Shown here in pieces: positions 8,223-16,218 of a stretch of 28,753 nucleotides of DNA; position 1 is the stretch's first letter; each line of letters begins with the position of its first letter. The stretch spans positions 1 to 28,753 of the forward strand of contig DASSSO010000045.1 in NCBI GenBank assembly GCA_035776735.1, in the 5' to 3' direction. Both the position numbers and the translations under genes were made by a program. The notes under the pieces were generated by a model. The model saw only the letters and a program-made list of their open reading frames with translations. It had not been told where the DNA came from and did no database searches. Origin of the DNA: JACDAN01 sp035776735. GTDB lineage: Bacteria > Actinomycetota > Thermoleophilia > Gaiellales > Gaiellaceae.

Positions 8223-8306
8223 TCGGCGAGCTCGTAAGGAACTCAAGAGGAGTGCGTAAGAATTTCGTTACTGGCAGGTGCTTTTCGCCCGATTCCGAAC
8301 AAACCT

Positions 8307-9203
8307 ATGAGGGTGCGAGCAAAGACCTCACTCCTACTTGCGGCAACGGCAGCGCTGGCGCTGACCGCGCTCGGATCCGCCACTGCCGCGGATCGGGCCG
8401 TCACGATCACGCGTACCGGGTACGTGCCGGCCGACGTCACGATCGCCGCCGGTGACTCGGTGACCTGGCGGAACAGCGACACGATCGTTCACCAGGTCGT
8501 CTTCGGCACGACGCCGTGCAGCCTGACGATCCAGCCGGGTGCAAGCGCCTCGTGCACCTTCCGCGCCGGAGGGAAGTTCAACTATCGCGATCCGTCGCAG
8601 CAGGGGAGCTTCCGCGGAACGGTGACGGTCACCGGGCCCCGATCGTCCGTGACGCTCTCGGCCCCGCGCCCGACCGCCGCCTTCGCCGCGCCGGTGACCC
8701 TCTCCGGGGTCGTCTCGAACCAGCTGGCGAACGAATCCGTGGCCGTTCAGAGCCAGGAGTGCGGCAAGACGGCCTACACGCGGCTCGGCACGGCGACGAC
8801 GACCGCAGGCGGGAACTGGACGTTCATCGTCAAGCCGACGATCAACACCGTCTACCAGGCGACCTGGCGCACGAACACGAGCTCCGCGGTGACGGTCAAG
8901 GTCCGGCCGTCGATCCGCCTCAGCCGCGTTCGCACCCGCTTCACTGCGCGGGTCACGGCAGCACAGTCGTTTGCCGGCAAGGCCATCCTCTTTCAGCGGT
9001 ATCGCCCGGCCATGCGGCGCTGGGCGACGCTGAAGCGGGTCGCCCTCGGCGCCGCGACCACGCCTACGGCAGGCACGTTCGTCACGTCGGCGCGCTTCCG
9101 GGCGCGCATTCGCCGTGGTTGGCGGCTCCGCGTGTTCCTGCCGCAGGCCCAGGCAGGCGCCTGCTACCTGGCCGCGCCGAGCAACACGCTTCGCGTGCGC
9201 TGA
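8307..9203 (+). CDS. Secreted cupredoxin-fold protein with lost copper ligands
   Basis: A 298-residue exported protein. Residues 1-28 are a signal peptide (MRVRAKTSLLLAA, alanine/leucine core, cleavage near ATAADRA). Residues about 29-112 follow the plastocyanin/cupredoxin pattern: GYVPADVTIAAGDSVTWRN, then DTIVHQVVF with the first His. The usual second ligand motif Y-C-x2-H-x2-M-x-G is here FNYRDPSQQGSFRGTV, so Cys, His and Met are all replaced. Two cysteines (PCSL and ASCTF) may form a disulfide. Residues about 115-298 are Ig-like/bacterial surface repeats followed by an arginine-rich tail. Copper redox function is therefore unlikely; a structural or binding role outside the cell is inferred. 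No Shine-Dalgarno precedes the ATG. Confidence 0.85.
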   Translation: MRVRAKTSLLLAATAALALTALGSATAADRAVTITRTGYVPADVTIAAGDSVTWRNSDTIVHQVVFGTTPCSLTIQPGASASCTFRAGGKFNYRDPSQQGSFRGTVTVTGPRSSVTLSAPRPTAAFAAPVTLSGVVSNQLANESVAVQSQECGKTAYTRLGTATTTAGGNWTFIVKPTINTVYQATWRTNTSSAVTVKVRPSIRLSRVRTRFTARVTAAQSFAGKAILFQRYRPAMRRWATLKRVALGAATTPTAGTFVTSARFRARIRRGWRLRVFLPQAQAGACYLAAPSNTLRVR

Positions 9204-9227
9204 CGGTCGTCCCGGAGACGCGGCGGG

Positions 9228-9257
9228 AAAAGGGGGCGCCGGTTCGGCGCCCCTTTC
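9228..9257 (+). terminator. Intrinsic terminator after the cupredoxin-like gene
   Basis: A GC-rich stem (GGGGCGCC on the left, GGCGCCCC on the right, loop GGTTC) is followed by a short TTT run, 25 nt after the stop codon at 9203. Confidence 0.7.
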
Positions 9258-9286
9258 GCTTGCCTCAGCGTTGGCGTTCGTAAAAG

Positions 9287-9305
9287 TTGTGTACGAATCG
9301 CACAA
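9287..9305. promoter_or_regulatory. Inverted repeat TTGTG-N9-CACAA upstream of the sigma factor gene
   Basis: TTGTG (9287-9291) and CACAA (9301-9305) flank nine bases in a locally AT-richer stretch (9281-9335), about 100 nt before the sigma factor start. It could be an operator or part of the promoter; no protein partner can be named. Confidence 0.3.
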
Positions 9306-9407
9306 ACGGGCAGAAAATGCGGCCGAAAAGCGTTAGAACCTATGAACCGGCGCGCCAGCCGCAAGCCTCGCGTGCGCGCGCCGCCCCTAGCGAACCACGG
9401 AGAACCA

Positions 9408-10460
9408 ATGCTGACTGAACTTGCCCTGGGCACTGATGCCCTAGACACGAACGAGGCCGTCGCCACGTTCATCCACAACGCGCAGGAGCGCGGCTCCGTC
9501 CGCACGGCGGAGATCGACGCCCTGCAACACGAGTTCGAGCTCGACGAGGAGGCCCTCGCCGCGCTTCGCGCTGCGCTCGATGAGGCCGACGTCGAGATCG
9601 AGGACGAGCCGGAGCTCGACCTCACGCCCGGCGCCGGCGGGACGACGGACTCCCTCCAGCTCTTCCTCAACGATCTCGGCCGCTATCCGCTCCTGACCGC
9701 CGCCGACGAGGTCGCGCTCGCGAAGCGCATCGAGCGCGGCGACCGCGCGGCCAAGGAGCTGATGGTCAACTCGAACCTGCGCCTGGTCGTCTCGCTCGCG
9801 AAGAAGTACCAGGGCCACGGCGTCGCTCTCGGCGACCTGATCCAGGACGGGATCATCGGCCTGAACCGCGCGGTCGAGAAGTTCGACTACCGCAAGGGCT
9901 TCAAGTTCTCGACCTACGCGACTTGGTGGATCCGCCAGGCCTGCCAGCGCGCGGTCGCGAACCAGTCCGCCACGATCCGCATCCCGGTCCACGTGCAGGA
10001 GCGCCGGATGAAGCTGCGGCGCGCCCGCCAGCGGCTCGAGCCCCAACTCGGCCGCGAGCCGACCGTCGAGGAGCTGGCCGAGGCGGCGCAGCTCAAGCTG
10101 AGCCACGCCGAGGAGGCGCTGGAGGCCGTCCAGGCGTCGGTCTCGCTCAACCAGACGATCGGCGACGGCGACCAGGAGTTCGGCGACATGTTCGCCGACA
10201 CCAGCGCCGAGGACCCGATCGAGCTGGCCGACGTCTCGCTCGAGCGCGAGCGGCTCCGCGATGCGCTCAAGGAGCTGGACGAGCGGGAGCGGCGCGTGCT
10301 CGAGCTCCGTTTCGGGCTCGGCGGCACCGAGGAGGCGCACAGCCTCGAGGACATCGGCCGCAAGCTCGGCTACACGCGCGAGCGCATCCGGCAGCTGGAG
10401 ACGAGCGCGCTCAACCGGCTCCACCGGCTGCTCGGCGACGACATCGAAGTCGCGGCGTAA
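9408..10460 (+). CDS. RNA polymerase sigma factor, sigma-70 family (group 1/2-like)
   Basis: I choose ATG 9408, preceded by GGAG with five bases between; ATG 9342 would add a basic, low-complexity 22-residue extension with no ribosome site. The 350-residue protein has an acidic region 1.1-like head (NEAVATFIHN, then acidic DEADVEIEDEPELDL), region 1.2 (DSLQLFLNDLGRYPLLTAAD), a complete region 2 (NLRLVVSLAKKYQGHGVALG, then GFKFSTYATWWIRQA), region 3, and region 4 with the -35-binding HTH ending YTRERIRQLETSALNRLHRL. It directs RNA polymerase to -10/-35 promoters. Length and motifs suit either a short primary sigma or a group 2 alternative; I cannot separate these. No anti-sigma gene is adjacent, and it is a single-gene unit between two terminators. 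Confidence 0.93.
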   Translation: MLTELALGTDALDTNEAVATFIHNAQERGSVRTAEIDALQHEFELDEEALAALRAALDEADVEIEDEPELDLTPGAGGTTDSLQLFLNDLGRYPLLTAADEVALAKRIERGDRAAKELMVNSNLRLVVSLAKKYQGHGVALGDLIQDGIIGLNRAVEKFDYRKGFKFSTYATWWIRQACQRAVANQSATIRIPVHVQERRMKLRRARQRLEPQLGREPTVEELAEAAQLKLSHAEEALEAVQASVSLNQTIGDGDQEFGDMFADTSAEDPIELADVSLERERLRDALKELDERERRVLELRFGLGGTEEAHSLEDIGRKLGYTRERIRQLETSALNRLHRLLGDDIEVAA

Positions 10461-10463
10461 CGA

Positions 10464-10497
10464 GGGCGGCGGGCATCCCCCGCCGCCTTCTCTTTTC
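10464..10497 (+). terminator. Intrinsic terminator after the sigma factor gene
   Basis: A perfect 9-bp stem (GGCGGCGGG at 10465-10473, CCCGCCGCC at 10479-10487) with a 5-nt loop is followed by TTCTCTTTT, four bases after the stop codon. Confidence 0.85.
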
Positions 10498-10503
10498 GCG
10501 CGG

Positions 10504-10533
10504 TTGTCTCGAACGGTCGCTGCGCTCTAGTCT
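10504..10533 (+). promoter_or_regulatory. Leaderless-type promoter of cyclase regulator 2
   Basis: TTGTCT (10504-10509), 18-nt spacer, TAGTCT (10528-10533), then only six bases to the GTG at 10540. There is no Shine-Dalgarno. This geometry places the transcription start at or next to the start codon. Confidence 0.5.
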
Positions 10534-10539
10534 CGACCC

Positions 10540-13506
10540 GTGCTCGTCTGCGCGAGCTGTCGGCACGAGAACAGCGAGGGCGCGAGATTCTGCGAGAGTT
10601 GCGGCGCTGCGCTGACCGCTGCCCGCACCCGCGCGGCGGAGCAGCGCAAGACGGTGACGGTGCTCTTCTGCGACCTCGCCGGCTCGACGGCGCTCGGCGA
10701 GACGCTCGATCCTGAACCGCTCCGTGCGCTGCTCGCACGCTACTTCGAGCGGATGCAGGCAATCGTCGGGCGGCACGGCGGCAGCGTCGAGAAGTTCATC
10801 GGGGACGCGGTGATGGCCGTCTTCGGCGTGCCGGTGGTGCACGAGGACGACGCCCTGCGCGCGGTGCGCGCCGCGGCCGAGATGCGGGACGCGCTGCCGG
10901 AGCTCGGGCTCCAGGGGCGGATCGGCGTCATGACCGGGGAGGTGGTCACGGGCACGGAGGAACGCCTGGCCACGGGTGACGCGGTCAACGTCGCAGCGAG
11001 ACTGGAGCAGGCGGCTCCGGCGGGGGAGGTGCTGCTCGGCGGGCCGACGCTCGAGCTCGTGCGCGAGGCGGTCGAGGTAGACGCTGTCGAGCCGCTCGAT
11101 CTGAAGGGCAAGGCCGAGCCGGTGCCCGCGTATCGCCTCGTCGCCGTGCGCGACGCGCCCGAGCGGCGCCACGACACGCCGTTCGTCGGCCGCGAGCGCG
11201 AGCTGGCGCTCCTGCGGGACGCATGGAAGCGCGTCCAGGCGGGCCGTCACTGCGAGCTGGTGACGGTGGTCGGCGAGGCGGGCGTCGGCAAGTCCCGGCT
11301 CGTCGCGGAGGCTCTCGCTTCGGTCGACGCGGCCGTCGTGCGCGGTCGCTGCCTGCCGTACGGCGAGGGGATCACCTACTGGCCGGTCGTGGAGGTCCTG
11401 AAGCAGCTGGACGTGCCCCCTCCCGACGAAGCTGCAGCAACGACGATCAGCTCGCTGCTCGGTGGGGAAGGCGCGACCTCCTCGCCGGAGGAGATCGCCT
11501 GGGCCTTCCGCAAGACGCTCGAGCACGCGGCGGCCCGAGAGCCGCTCGTGGCCGTGTTCGACGACATCCAGTGGGGAGAGGAGACCTTCCGGGACCTGAT
11601 CGAGCACATCGCGCTGCTCTCCACCGGCGCGCCGATCCTGCTGCTCTGCATGGCGCGTCCCGAGCTCGTCGAGCGCCGGCCGACCTGGCCGGTCACGCTC
11701 CCGCTCCAGCCGCTCGTCGACGAGGCCGTCGACGCGCTGATCCCGCAGCGGATCGCAGGCGACCTGCGGCACCGGATCGCCCACGCCGCCGGCGGGAACC
11801 CGCTCTTCGTCGAGGAGATGCTGGCCATGACCGACGAGGCTGACGGCGAGGTGGCCGTGCCGCCGACGCTGCAGGCGCTGCTGGCCGCACGCCTCGACCA
11901 GCTCGAGCCCGCCGAGCGCACGGTGCTCGAGCACGGGTCGATCGAGGGCGAGATCTTCCATCGCGGCGGGGTGCAGGCCCTCGCACCCGACCAGAGCCAG
12001 GTGACCCCCCGCCTCGCGGCGCTCGTACGCAAGGACCTGATCCGCCCCGACCGGCCCCAGCTCGCCGGCGAGGACGGCTTCCGCTTCCGCCATCTCCTCA
12101 TCCGGGACGCCGCCTACGACGCCCTCCCGAAGGCGAGCCGGGCCGAGCTGCACGAGCGCTTCGCCACCTGGCTCGAGCACAGTGGGAGCGACCTGGTCGA
12201 GCTCGATGAGATCCTCGGCTACCACCTCGAGCAGGCCTCCCGCTACCGCGGCGAGCTCGGCCTGCCTGATGCCGGCGCCGCCGAGGCGGCGCGGCGCCAC
12301 CTCACGGCCGCCGGGCATCGCGCGCAGATCCGCGCCGACTACGGCGCCGCCGTGAGCTTGTACGAGCGGGCTGCGGCTCTGGGTCGGCCGGGAGAGATCG
12401 ACCTCGCGCTCGAGACCGAGCTCATCGCCGCGCTGCTGTGGGCGGGCGACGGCGCCGACGCCCTCCGGCGGGCGGACCTCCTCGCCGAGCGTGCCCGTCG
12501 CGCCGGAGATCGAGTGGCGGAGCTCTGCGGGCAGATCAAGGCGAGCCTTTGCCGCACGTACGTCGAACCGAAGGGGGCGACCGAGCAGCTCGACAGGATC
12601 GTGGAGGAGGCAATGCCGGTTCTCGAAGCCTCCGGGGACGACGCGGCGCTCTACACCGCCCACCAGGCGCGCGGCTGGCTTGCGTTCACGCGCGCGCAGA
12701 CGGACGCGGCACTCGAGGCGTACGAGGCTGCCGCGGCGCACGCGCGGCGGGGAGGCCTGCCTCACGAGTCCTGGGGCTGGCGTGCGATCTTCCGCCTCTA
12801 CGGCACGCCCCCCATACCGGAGGTGCTTGCATGGCTCGGCGAGAACGAGCCACGAACGGGGCGGGACCATTGGTTCGGCGCGAGCCGCAGTGTGGCGCTC
12901 GCGATGCTCGGTCGCCTCGAGGAGGCTCGCTCGATCCTCGCCGAGACGCGTGCAGATCTGGCCGAGCGAGGCGGCAGGCTCGAGCTGGCGACCATCACGG
13001 CGTTGGAGTCCGCGATGGTCGAACGTCTGGCCGGTGATTTCGCCGCCGCCGCAGAGCTCGGAGAAGAAGGATGCAGGCTGCTCGAGGAGCTGGGCGAGCA
13101 GGGGTTCCTCTCGACCGCCGGCGGACTGCTCGCGCAGTCGCTCTACGACCTCGGGCGTCTCGAGGAGGCGGACGCCTGGGCCGGCCGCGCGGCGGAGCTC
13201 GGCTCGAGCGAGGACGCCTTCACGCAGATGCTCTGGCGACCGGTGAAGGCGAAGCTGGCCGCCAAACACGGCGGGCATGCGGAGGCGGAGCGCCTCGTAC
13301 GCGAGACCGTCGCGATCAGCGACCGGACGGAGGACCTCAACAGCCAAGGCGACGCATATACCGAGCTTGCGGAGGTGCTGATCCTGCTGGAGAAGTGGGA
13401 CGAAGCGACGGCTGCGCTCCAGCAGGCACTCGAACGGTACGAGCGGAAGGAGAACCTCGTCATGGCCGCCCGGACGCGCGAACGGCTGGCAGCGGCAGCC
13501 GGCTAG
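10540..13506 (+). CDS. Giant regulator 2: zinc ribbon, class III cyclase, ATPase and TPR repeats
   Basis: A 988-residue paralogue of the regulator at 1904, starting with GTG so that the zinc ribbon begins at residue 4 (C4, C7, C18, C21). The cyclase domain (about 35-205) keeps D45 (FCDLAGST), K85 and D89 (VEKFIGDAVMAVFG), and NVAARL with the Asn/Arg pair. The ATPase has Walker A GEAGVGKS (245-252) and Walker B VAVFDDIQWGE (D341/D342). TPR-like helices fill about 560-988. Shared blocks such as GRCLPYG-GIT-WP and YHLEQA-RYR show that the two arose by duplication, though they are far from identical. The protein probably senses a ligand through the TPR/ATPase part and adjusts cyclic nucleotide output. 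Its stop overlaps that of the convergent glycosyltransferase remnant (CTAG). Confidence 0.9.
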   Translation: MLVCASCRHENSEGARFCESCGAALTAARTRAAEQRKTVTVLFCDLAGSTALGETLDPEPLRALLARYFERMQAIVGRHGGSVEKFIGDAVMAVFGVPVVHEDDALRAVRAAAEMRDALPELGLQGRIGVMTGEVVTGTEERLATGDAVNVAARLEQAAPAGEVLLGGPTLELVREAVEVDAVEPLDLKGKAEPVPAYRLVAVRDAPERRHDTPFVGRERELALLRDAWKRVQAGRHCELVTVVGEAGVGKSRLVAEALASVDAAVVRGRCLPYGEGITYWPVVEVLKQLDVPPPDEAAATTISSLLGGEGATSSPEEIAWAFRKTLEHAAAREPLVAVFDDIQWGEETFRDLIEHIALLSTGAPILLLCMARPELVERRPTWPVTLPLQPLVDEAVDALIPQRIAGDLRHRIAHAAGGNPLFVEEMLAMTDEADGEVAVPPTLQALLAARLDQLEPAERTVLEHGSIEGEIFHRGGVQALAPDQSQVTPRLAALVRKDLIRPDRPQLAGEDGFRFRHLLIRDAAYDALPKASRAELHERFATWLEHSGSDLVELDEILGYHLEQASRYRGELGLPDAGAAEAARRHLTAAGHRAQIRADYGAAVSLYERAAALGRPGEIDLALETELIAALLWAGDGADALRRADLLAERARRAGDRVAELCGQIKASLCRTYVEPKGATEQLDRIVEEAMPVLEASGDDAALYTAHQARGWLAFTRAQTDAALEAYEAAAAHARRGGLPHESWGWRAIFRLYGTPPIPEVLAWLGENEPRTGRDHWFGASRSVALAMLGRLEEARSILAETRADLAERGGRLELATITALESAMVERLAGDFAAAAELGEEGCRLLEELGEQGFLSTAGGLLAQSLYDLGRLEEADAWAGRAAELGSSEDAFTQMLWRPVKAKLAAKHGGHAEAERLVRETVAISDRTEDLNSQGDAYTELAEVLILLEKWDEATAALQQALERYERKENLVMAARTRERLAAAAG

Positions 13507-14134
13507 CCCGGGCCGACGCGGGCGGCCTCGTACTCCTCGCGCGGCACGTTCCACACGGCGAGCCTCGGGCGGCGCCAGAGGCCCGGCAGCGTGCCGCGGA
13601 CGACCAGGAGCACGCAGAGGACCCAGTAGCAGAGCGGGAACCACGGCGCACGGGGGAACTGCCGAGCGATCGCCGGGTCGTACCGGCGGTCGAGCCAGAT
13701 GCCGACGGCGGCCTGGAGGATGCCTGCGAGCACCGTGATCGCCCCGAAGAGCGCCAGGAACGGCAGGATCTCCGGCGGCGCCACGCCGAACACCCCGCTG
13801 AACGTCCAGACGACCGCCGCCCCCACGAGCGCGTGCGCCCAGACGATCGAGAGCTCGCCGGTCAGGAGTACCGGCCTGCATCCCGAAGAGCGCCGCCGGC
13901 ACATACACGACCTCACGACCGGCGAGCTGCAGCCTCCACGTGAGCTCGATGTCCTCGGTCGCCATGTCTGGCGCGAAACCGCCGAGCCCGACCACTGCGT
14001 TGCGATCGAAGAGCGCGCAGATCCCCGAGAACGTAATCAGCCGTCCCCAGATCGCGCCGCCGCGCCGCTGGATCCCGATCGAGGCGGAACTCGATCGCCT
14101 GCAGCCTCCTGACGTGGAGGCCGGAGGCCTCCAC
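13503..14134 (-). pseudogene. Decayed GT2 glycosyltransferase (PgaC/IcaA-like), N-terminus missing and frame broken twice
   Basis: Three consecutive minus-strand segments in different frames together resemble the C-terminal half of a membrane poly-GlcNAc synthase-like GT2. Segment one (from 14134) reads RLQAIEFRL. Segment two (about 14095-13880) reads GAIWGRLITFSGICALFDRN and DMATEDIELTWRLQLAGREV, the acceptor-site TED motif. Segment three (about 13880-13503) reads WAHALVGAAVVW, then two or three membrane helices and a WRRPRLAVW tail. The Q-x2-RW motif expected between segments two and three is destroyed, and the N-terminal nucleotide-binding domain is absent. It lies nine bases after the YihY-like gene. 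Sequencing indels could explain the frame breaks but not the missing N-terminal half. Confidence 0.7.
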
Positions 14135-14143
14135 GCGGGCAGC

Positions 14144-15109
14144 CTACCCGCGCTCCGCCTGCTCCCCCCGCCGGAGCTCACGGCTGCGCTCCGCCTCGGC
14201 GTTGACCTCCGCGCCGAAGAGCAGCGCGAGCCCGCTGATCCAGAGCCAGGTCAGCATGATGATGACGGCGGCGAGCGAGCCCCACGCCTTGTTGTAGGAG
14301 CCGAACTGGCCGACGTAGATCGCGAACAGACCGGAGGCGAGCAGCCAGACGAGCACGCTGATCGCCGTCCCGAAGGTCACGAACCGCCAGCGGCGATGGT
14401 CGACGTTGGGCCCGAGGTAGAGGACGGCCGCGAAGGCGAACAGGAGCCCGAAGACGAGCACCGGCCACTGCGCCGTCCACCAGAGCCACTCGACGAGCGT
14501 CTCGAGGCCGAGAGCCGACCCGACCCACCCCGAGACGTGCGGGCCGAGGACGAGCAGCCCGAAGGCGAGCGCGAAGGCGAAGAGCAGCAGGACGACGATC
14601 GCGAGTGCCGTCAGCCGCCGCGTGAAGAAGCCGCGCGTCTCCTCACGGTCGTACGCCGCGTTCAGCGCCCACATCAGCGTGTTCATCGCCCCGGTCACCG
14701 TCCACAGGGCGAGCACTGAGCCGACGACGATCAGCGCGATCCCCGAGTTGGACTGCGCCTCGATCACGCGCTCCAGGGTCTCCTCGAGCAGGGTTAGCGC
14801 CTCCGGCGGTACAACGCCTCCGAGCCGGTCGATGATCTCCCCCACCGCGTCCTCGTCGCCGACGAGGCTGAAGACGCCCACGGCGACGAGCAGGACGGAT
14901 GGGATCGCCAGGAACGCGTAATACGCGAGCGCGGCCGCCAGGTTCGTGATGTGGTCCCGGACGGACTCCCTACCGGCGCGGAAGAGGATCGCGACGTAGT
15001 CGCGCTTCGAGAGGCCGCCGGGCGTCGGCTCGGTGAGGGACGGCTCTTCGCGCTCGGGCTGGGGTTGGGGCTCGACTGGCTCCTCCACCTCTGGGTCCGG
15101 TTCCCGCAT
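14144..15109 (-). CDS. YihY/BrkB-family inner-membrane protein
   Basis: A 321-residue protein from ATG 15109; the frame continues upstream, but that part is shadow sequence of the neighbouring gene. A charged, proline/glutamate-rich cytoplasmic head (PEVEEPVEPQPQPEREEP) precedes about six membrane helices with family blocks NLAAALAYYAFLAIPSVLL, GAMNTLMWALNAAYDREETR, LYLGPNVDHRRWRFVTFGT and YNKAWGSLAAVIIMLTWLWI. The family (formerly called ribonuclease BN) is widespread; its transport or envelope role is not settled. It follows the CxxC protein gene by 29 nt on the same strand and is probably co-transcribed. Confidence 0.92.
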   Translation of the reverse strand: MREPDPEVEEPVEPQPQPEREEPSLTEPTPGGLSKRDYVAILFRAGRESVRDHITNLAAALAYYAFLAIPSVLLVAVGVFSLVGDEDAVGEIIDRLGGVVPPEALTLLEETLERVIEAQSNSGIALIVVGSVLALWTVTGAMNTLMWALNAAYDREETRGFFTRRLTALAIVVLLLFAFALAFGLLVLGPHVSGWVGSALGLETLVEWLWWTAQWPVLVFGLLFAFAAVLYLGPNVDHRRWRFVTFGTAISVLVWLLASGLFAIYVGQFGSYNKAWGSLAAVIIMLTWLWISGLALLFGAEVNAEAERSRELRRGEQAERG

Positions 15110-15138
15110 CCCCCGGAGGAATAACGGACCGCTCAGGC

Positions 15139-15753
15139 CTACGTCGCCGCAGACGGGTGCGCGAGCGGCACCGCGCTCTCCCAGCCGGCGCGCAGAACGG
15201 CGACGAGCGACGGCGGCGTTATGGTCAGGCCGCGCGCCGAGAGCGGGCGCCGCTCGCCGTAGCCCGCCGGCGTCCAGCGGCGTAGCCCGCCGCCCAGGAC
15301 GAGCCACGGCTCGCCCTGCTCGAGGACGAACGCGCCGTCGGGGAGGGCGTCGAACGCCGCCTCGTAGAGGCGCTGCGCGCGCCCGTCGACGCGCTCGCCG
15401 TGGAGCTGGAGGTCGATCGCGTCCGCCCCGACCTGGCCGGGATGCAGCTCGAGCCAGAGCTCGCCGAACCGCACATAGTCGTCGCGCCGGCACAGCGCGC
15501 ACGGCCGGTGGCCGGCCGCAAAGGCGGTCGCCTCGTCGAGGAAGAAGAGCTCGGTGAACTGGCCCGGCTGCATGAGCGGCCCCCGCTGCCAGCCGCGGAA
15601 CTCGAGCCGGCACGCAAGCCAGCGCCTCGTCGCCCAGCGTCGACGGATCCGGCCCCGCTCGTCGTGCAGGCAGCCGCGGTTGCCGTAGACGAGCCCGCGG
15701 GCGGGATGCGCGATCAGCTCGCTGCGCGGCGTGACTCGGTTCTGGCGCGCCAC
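15139..15753 (-). CDS. Conserved protein of unknown function with a CxxC site (FTELFFLDEA / HRPCALCRR family)
   Basis: A 204-residue soluble protein starting with GTG. It carries LVYGNRGCLHDERGRI, FTELFFLDEATAFAAGHRP and PCALCRRDDY. I recognise these from unannotated proteins in actinobacteria and alphaproteobacteria. The HRPCALCRR segment recalls the Ada methyl-acceptor zinc site (CRPC..C), but only one CxxC is present, plus C28, C48 and histidines, so alkyl-transfer function is not shown. No ribosome site is evident. It is the middle gene of a minus-strand group with the small charged protein and the YihY-like protein. Confidence 0.8.
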   Translation of the reverse strand: MARQNRVTPRSELIAHPARGLVYGNRGCLHDERGRIRRRWATRRWLACRLEFRGWQRGPLMQPGQFTELFFLDEATAFAAGHRPCALCRRDDYVRFGELWLELHPGQVGADAIDLQLHGERVDGRAQRLYEAAFDALPDGAFVLEQGEPWLVLGGGLRRWTPAGYGERRPLSARGLTITPPSLVAVLRAGWESAVPLAHPSAAT

Positions 15754-15790
15754 TCAGGGATGAACGCCGCGGGCGTCGCGGGTGTGAGGC

Positions 15791-16000
15791 CTAGCCGGGT
15801 TCGCCCGGGGGGGTGTCTTCCGTCCCCGGCTCGCGGGCGAGCGCGGCCGGTTCGACGTACTCCCCGGTCTCGTGATCGAAGACGAGGCCGGCCTCGGCGG
15901 CCGCCTTCTTGGCCTCCTTCTTCTCCTGCTTGCGCTCGCGCTTCTCCGCACGCTCGCGCTCGCGCTGCATCTTCCCGAATGTCTGTCGTTTCTTCGCCAT
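15791..16000 (-). CDS. Small, highly charged coiled-coil-like protein (69 aa)
   Basis: ATG at 16000 is preceded by GGAGAAG at good spacing; a longer frame upstream has no such site. The first 35 residues are an almost uninterrupted Lys/Arg/Glu helix (MAKKRQTFGKMQRERERAEK, then KQEKKEAKKAAAEAG). A segment FDHETGEYVEP and a Pro/Glu tail follow. Nucleic-acid or ribosome association is possible by composition only. The next gene on this strand begins 37 nt later. Confidence 0.7.
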   Translation of the reverse strand: MAKKRQTFGKMQRERERAEKRERKQEKKEAKKAAAEAGLVFDHETGEYVEPAALAREPGTEDTPPGEPG

Positions 16001-16099
16001 TACTGCTTCTCCACACCCTAGCCAGTTAGGGCGACGGCGACCTCCGAGGTGCGGCGCCCAGAGCGCAGCGTAGGCGCTGCGCCGGAGGAAGAGGAAGCG

Positions 16100-16161
16100 G
16101 TTCACGGCGGCTGCGTAGCCCTCGAGGGCCTGCGGGGAAGCCGCCGGAGTCTGCCGTGAAC
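16100..16161. other. Nested inverted-repeat element in a divergent intergenic region
   Basis: GTTCAC (16100-16105) pairs with GTGAAC (16156-16161). Inside, GGCGGCT (16106-16112) pairs with AGCCGCC (16139-16145), and a perfect 12-bp palindrome GCCCTCGAGGGC sits in the centre (16118-16129). The element lies between the starts of the genes at 16000 (minus) and 16219 (plus). It could be a structured leader RNA on either strand or a protein-binding dyad. It is not tRNA-like. Confidence 0.45.
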
Positions 16162-16218
16162 TCCCCGATGCCACGCGGCGGCGCCGTTGCGAGGCTCTCA
16201 GTGACAAGGAGGTGGCGT

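Noticed and set aside
9342..9407. N-terminal extension of the sigma factor from ATG 9342
   Set aside because: Basic low-complexity residues without a ribosome site; ATG 9408 has GGAG at good spacing.
10411..14181. A 1256-codon open frame on the minus strand across cyclase regulator 2
   Set aside because: It is antisense to a well-supported gene and has Arg/Asp/Glu-rich shadow composition. Only its first part coincides with the GT2 remnant.
16100..16161. tRNA gene suggested by the multi-stem pattern
   Set aside because: No acceptor stem with CCA-end geometry, no anticodon loop and no T-loop consensus.
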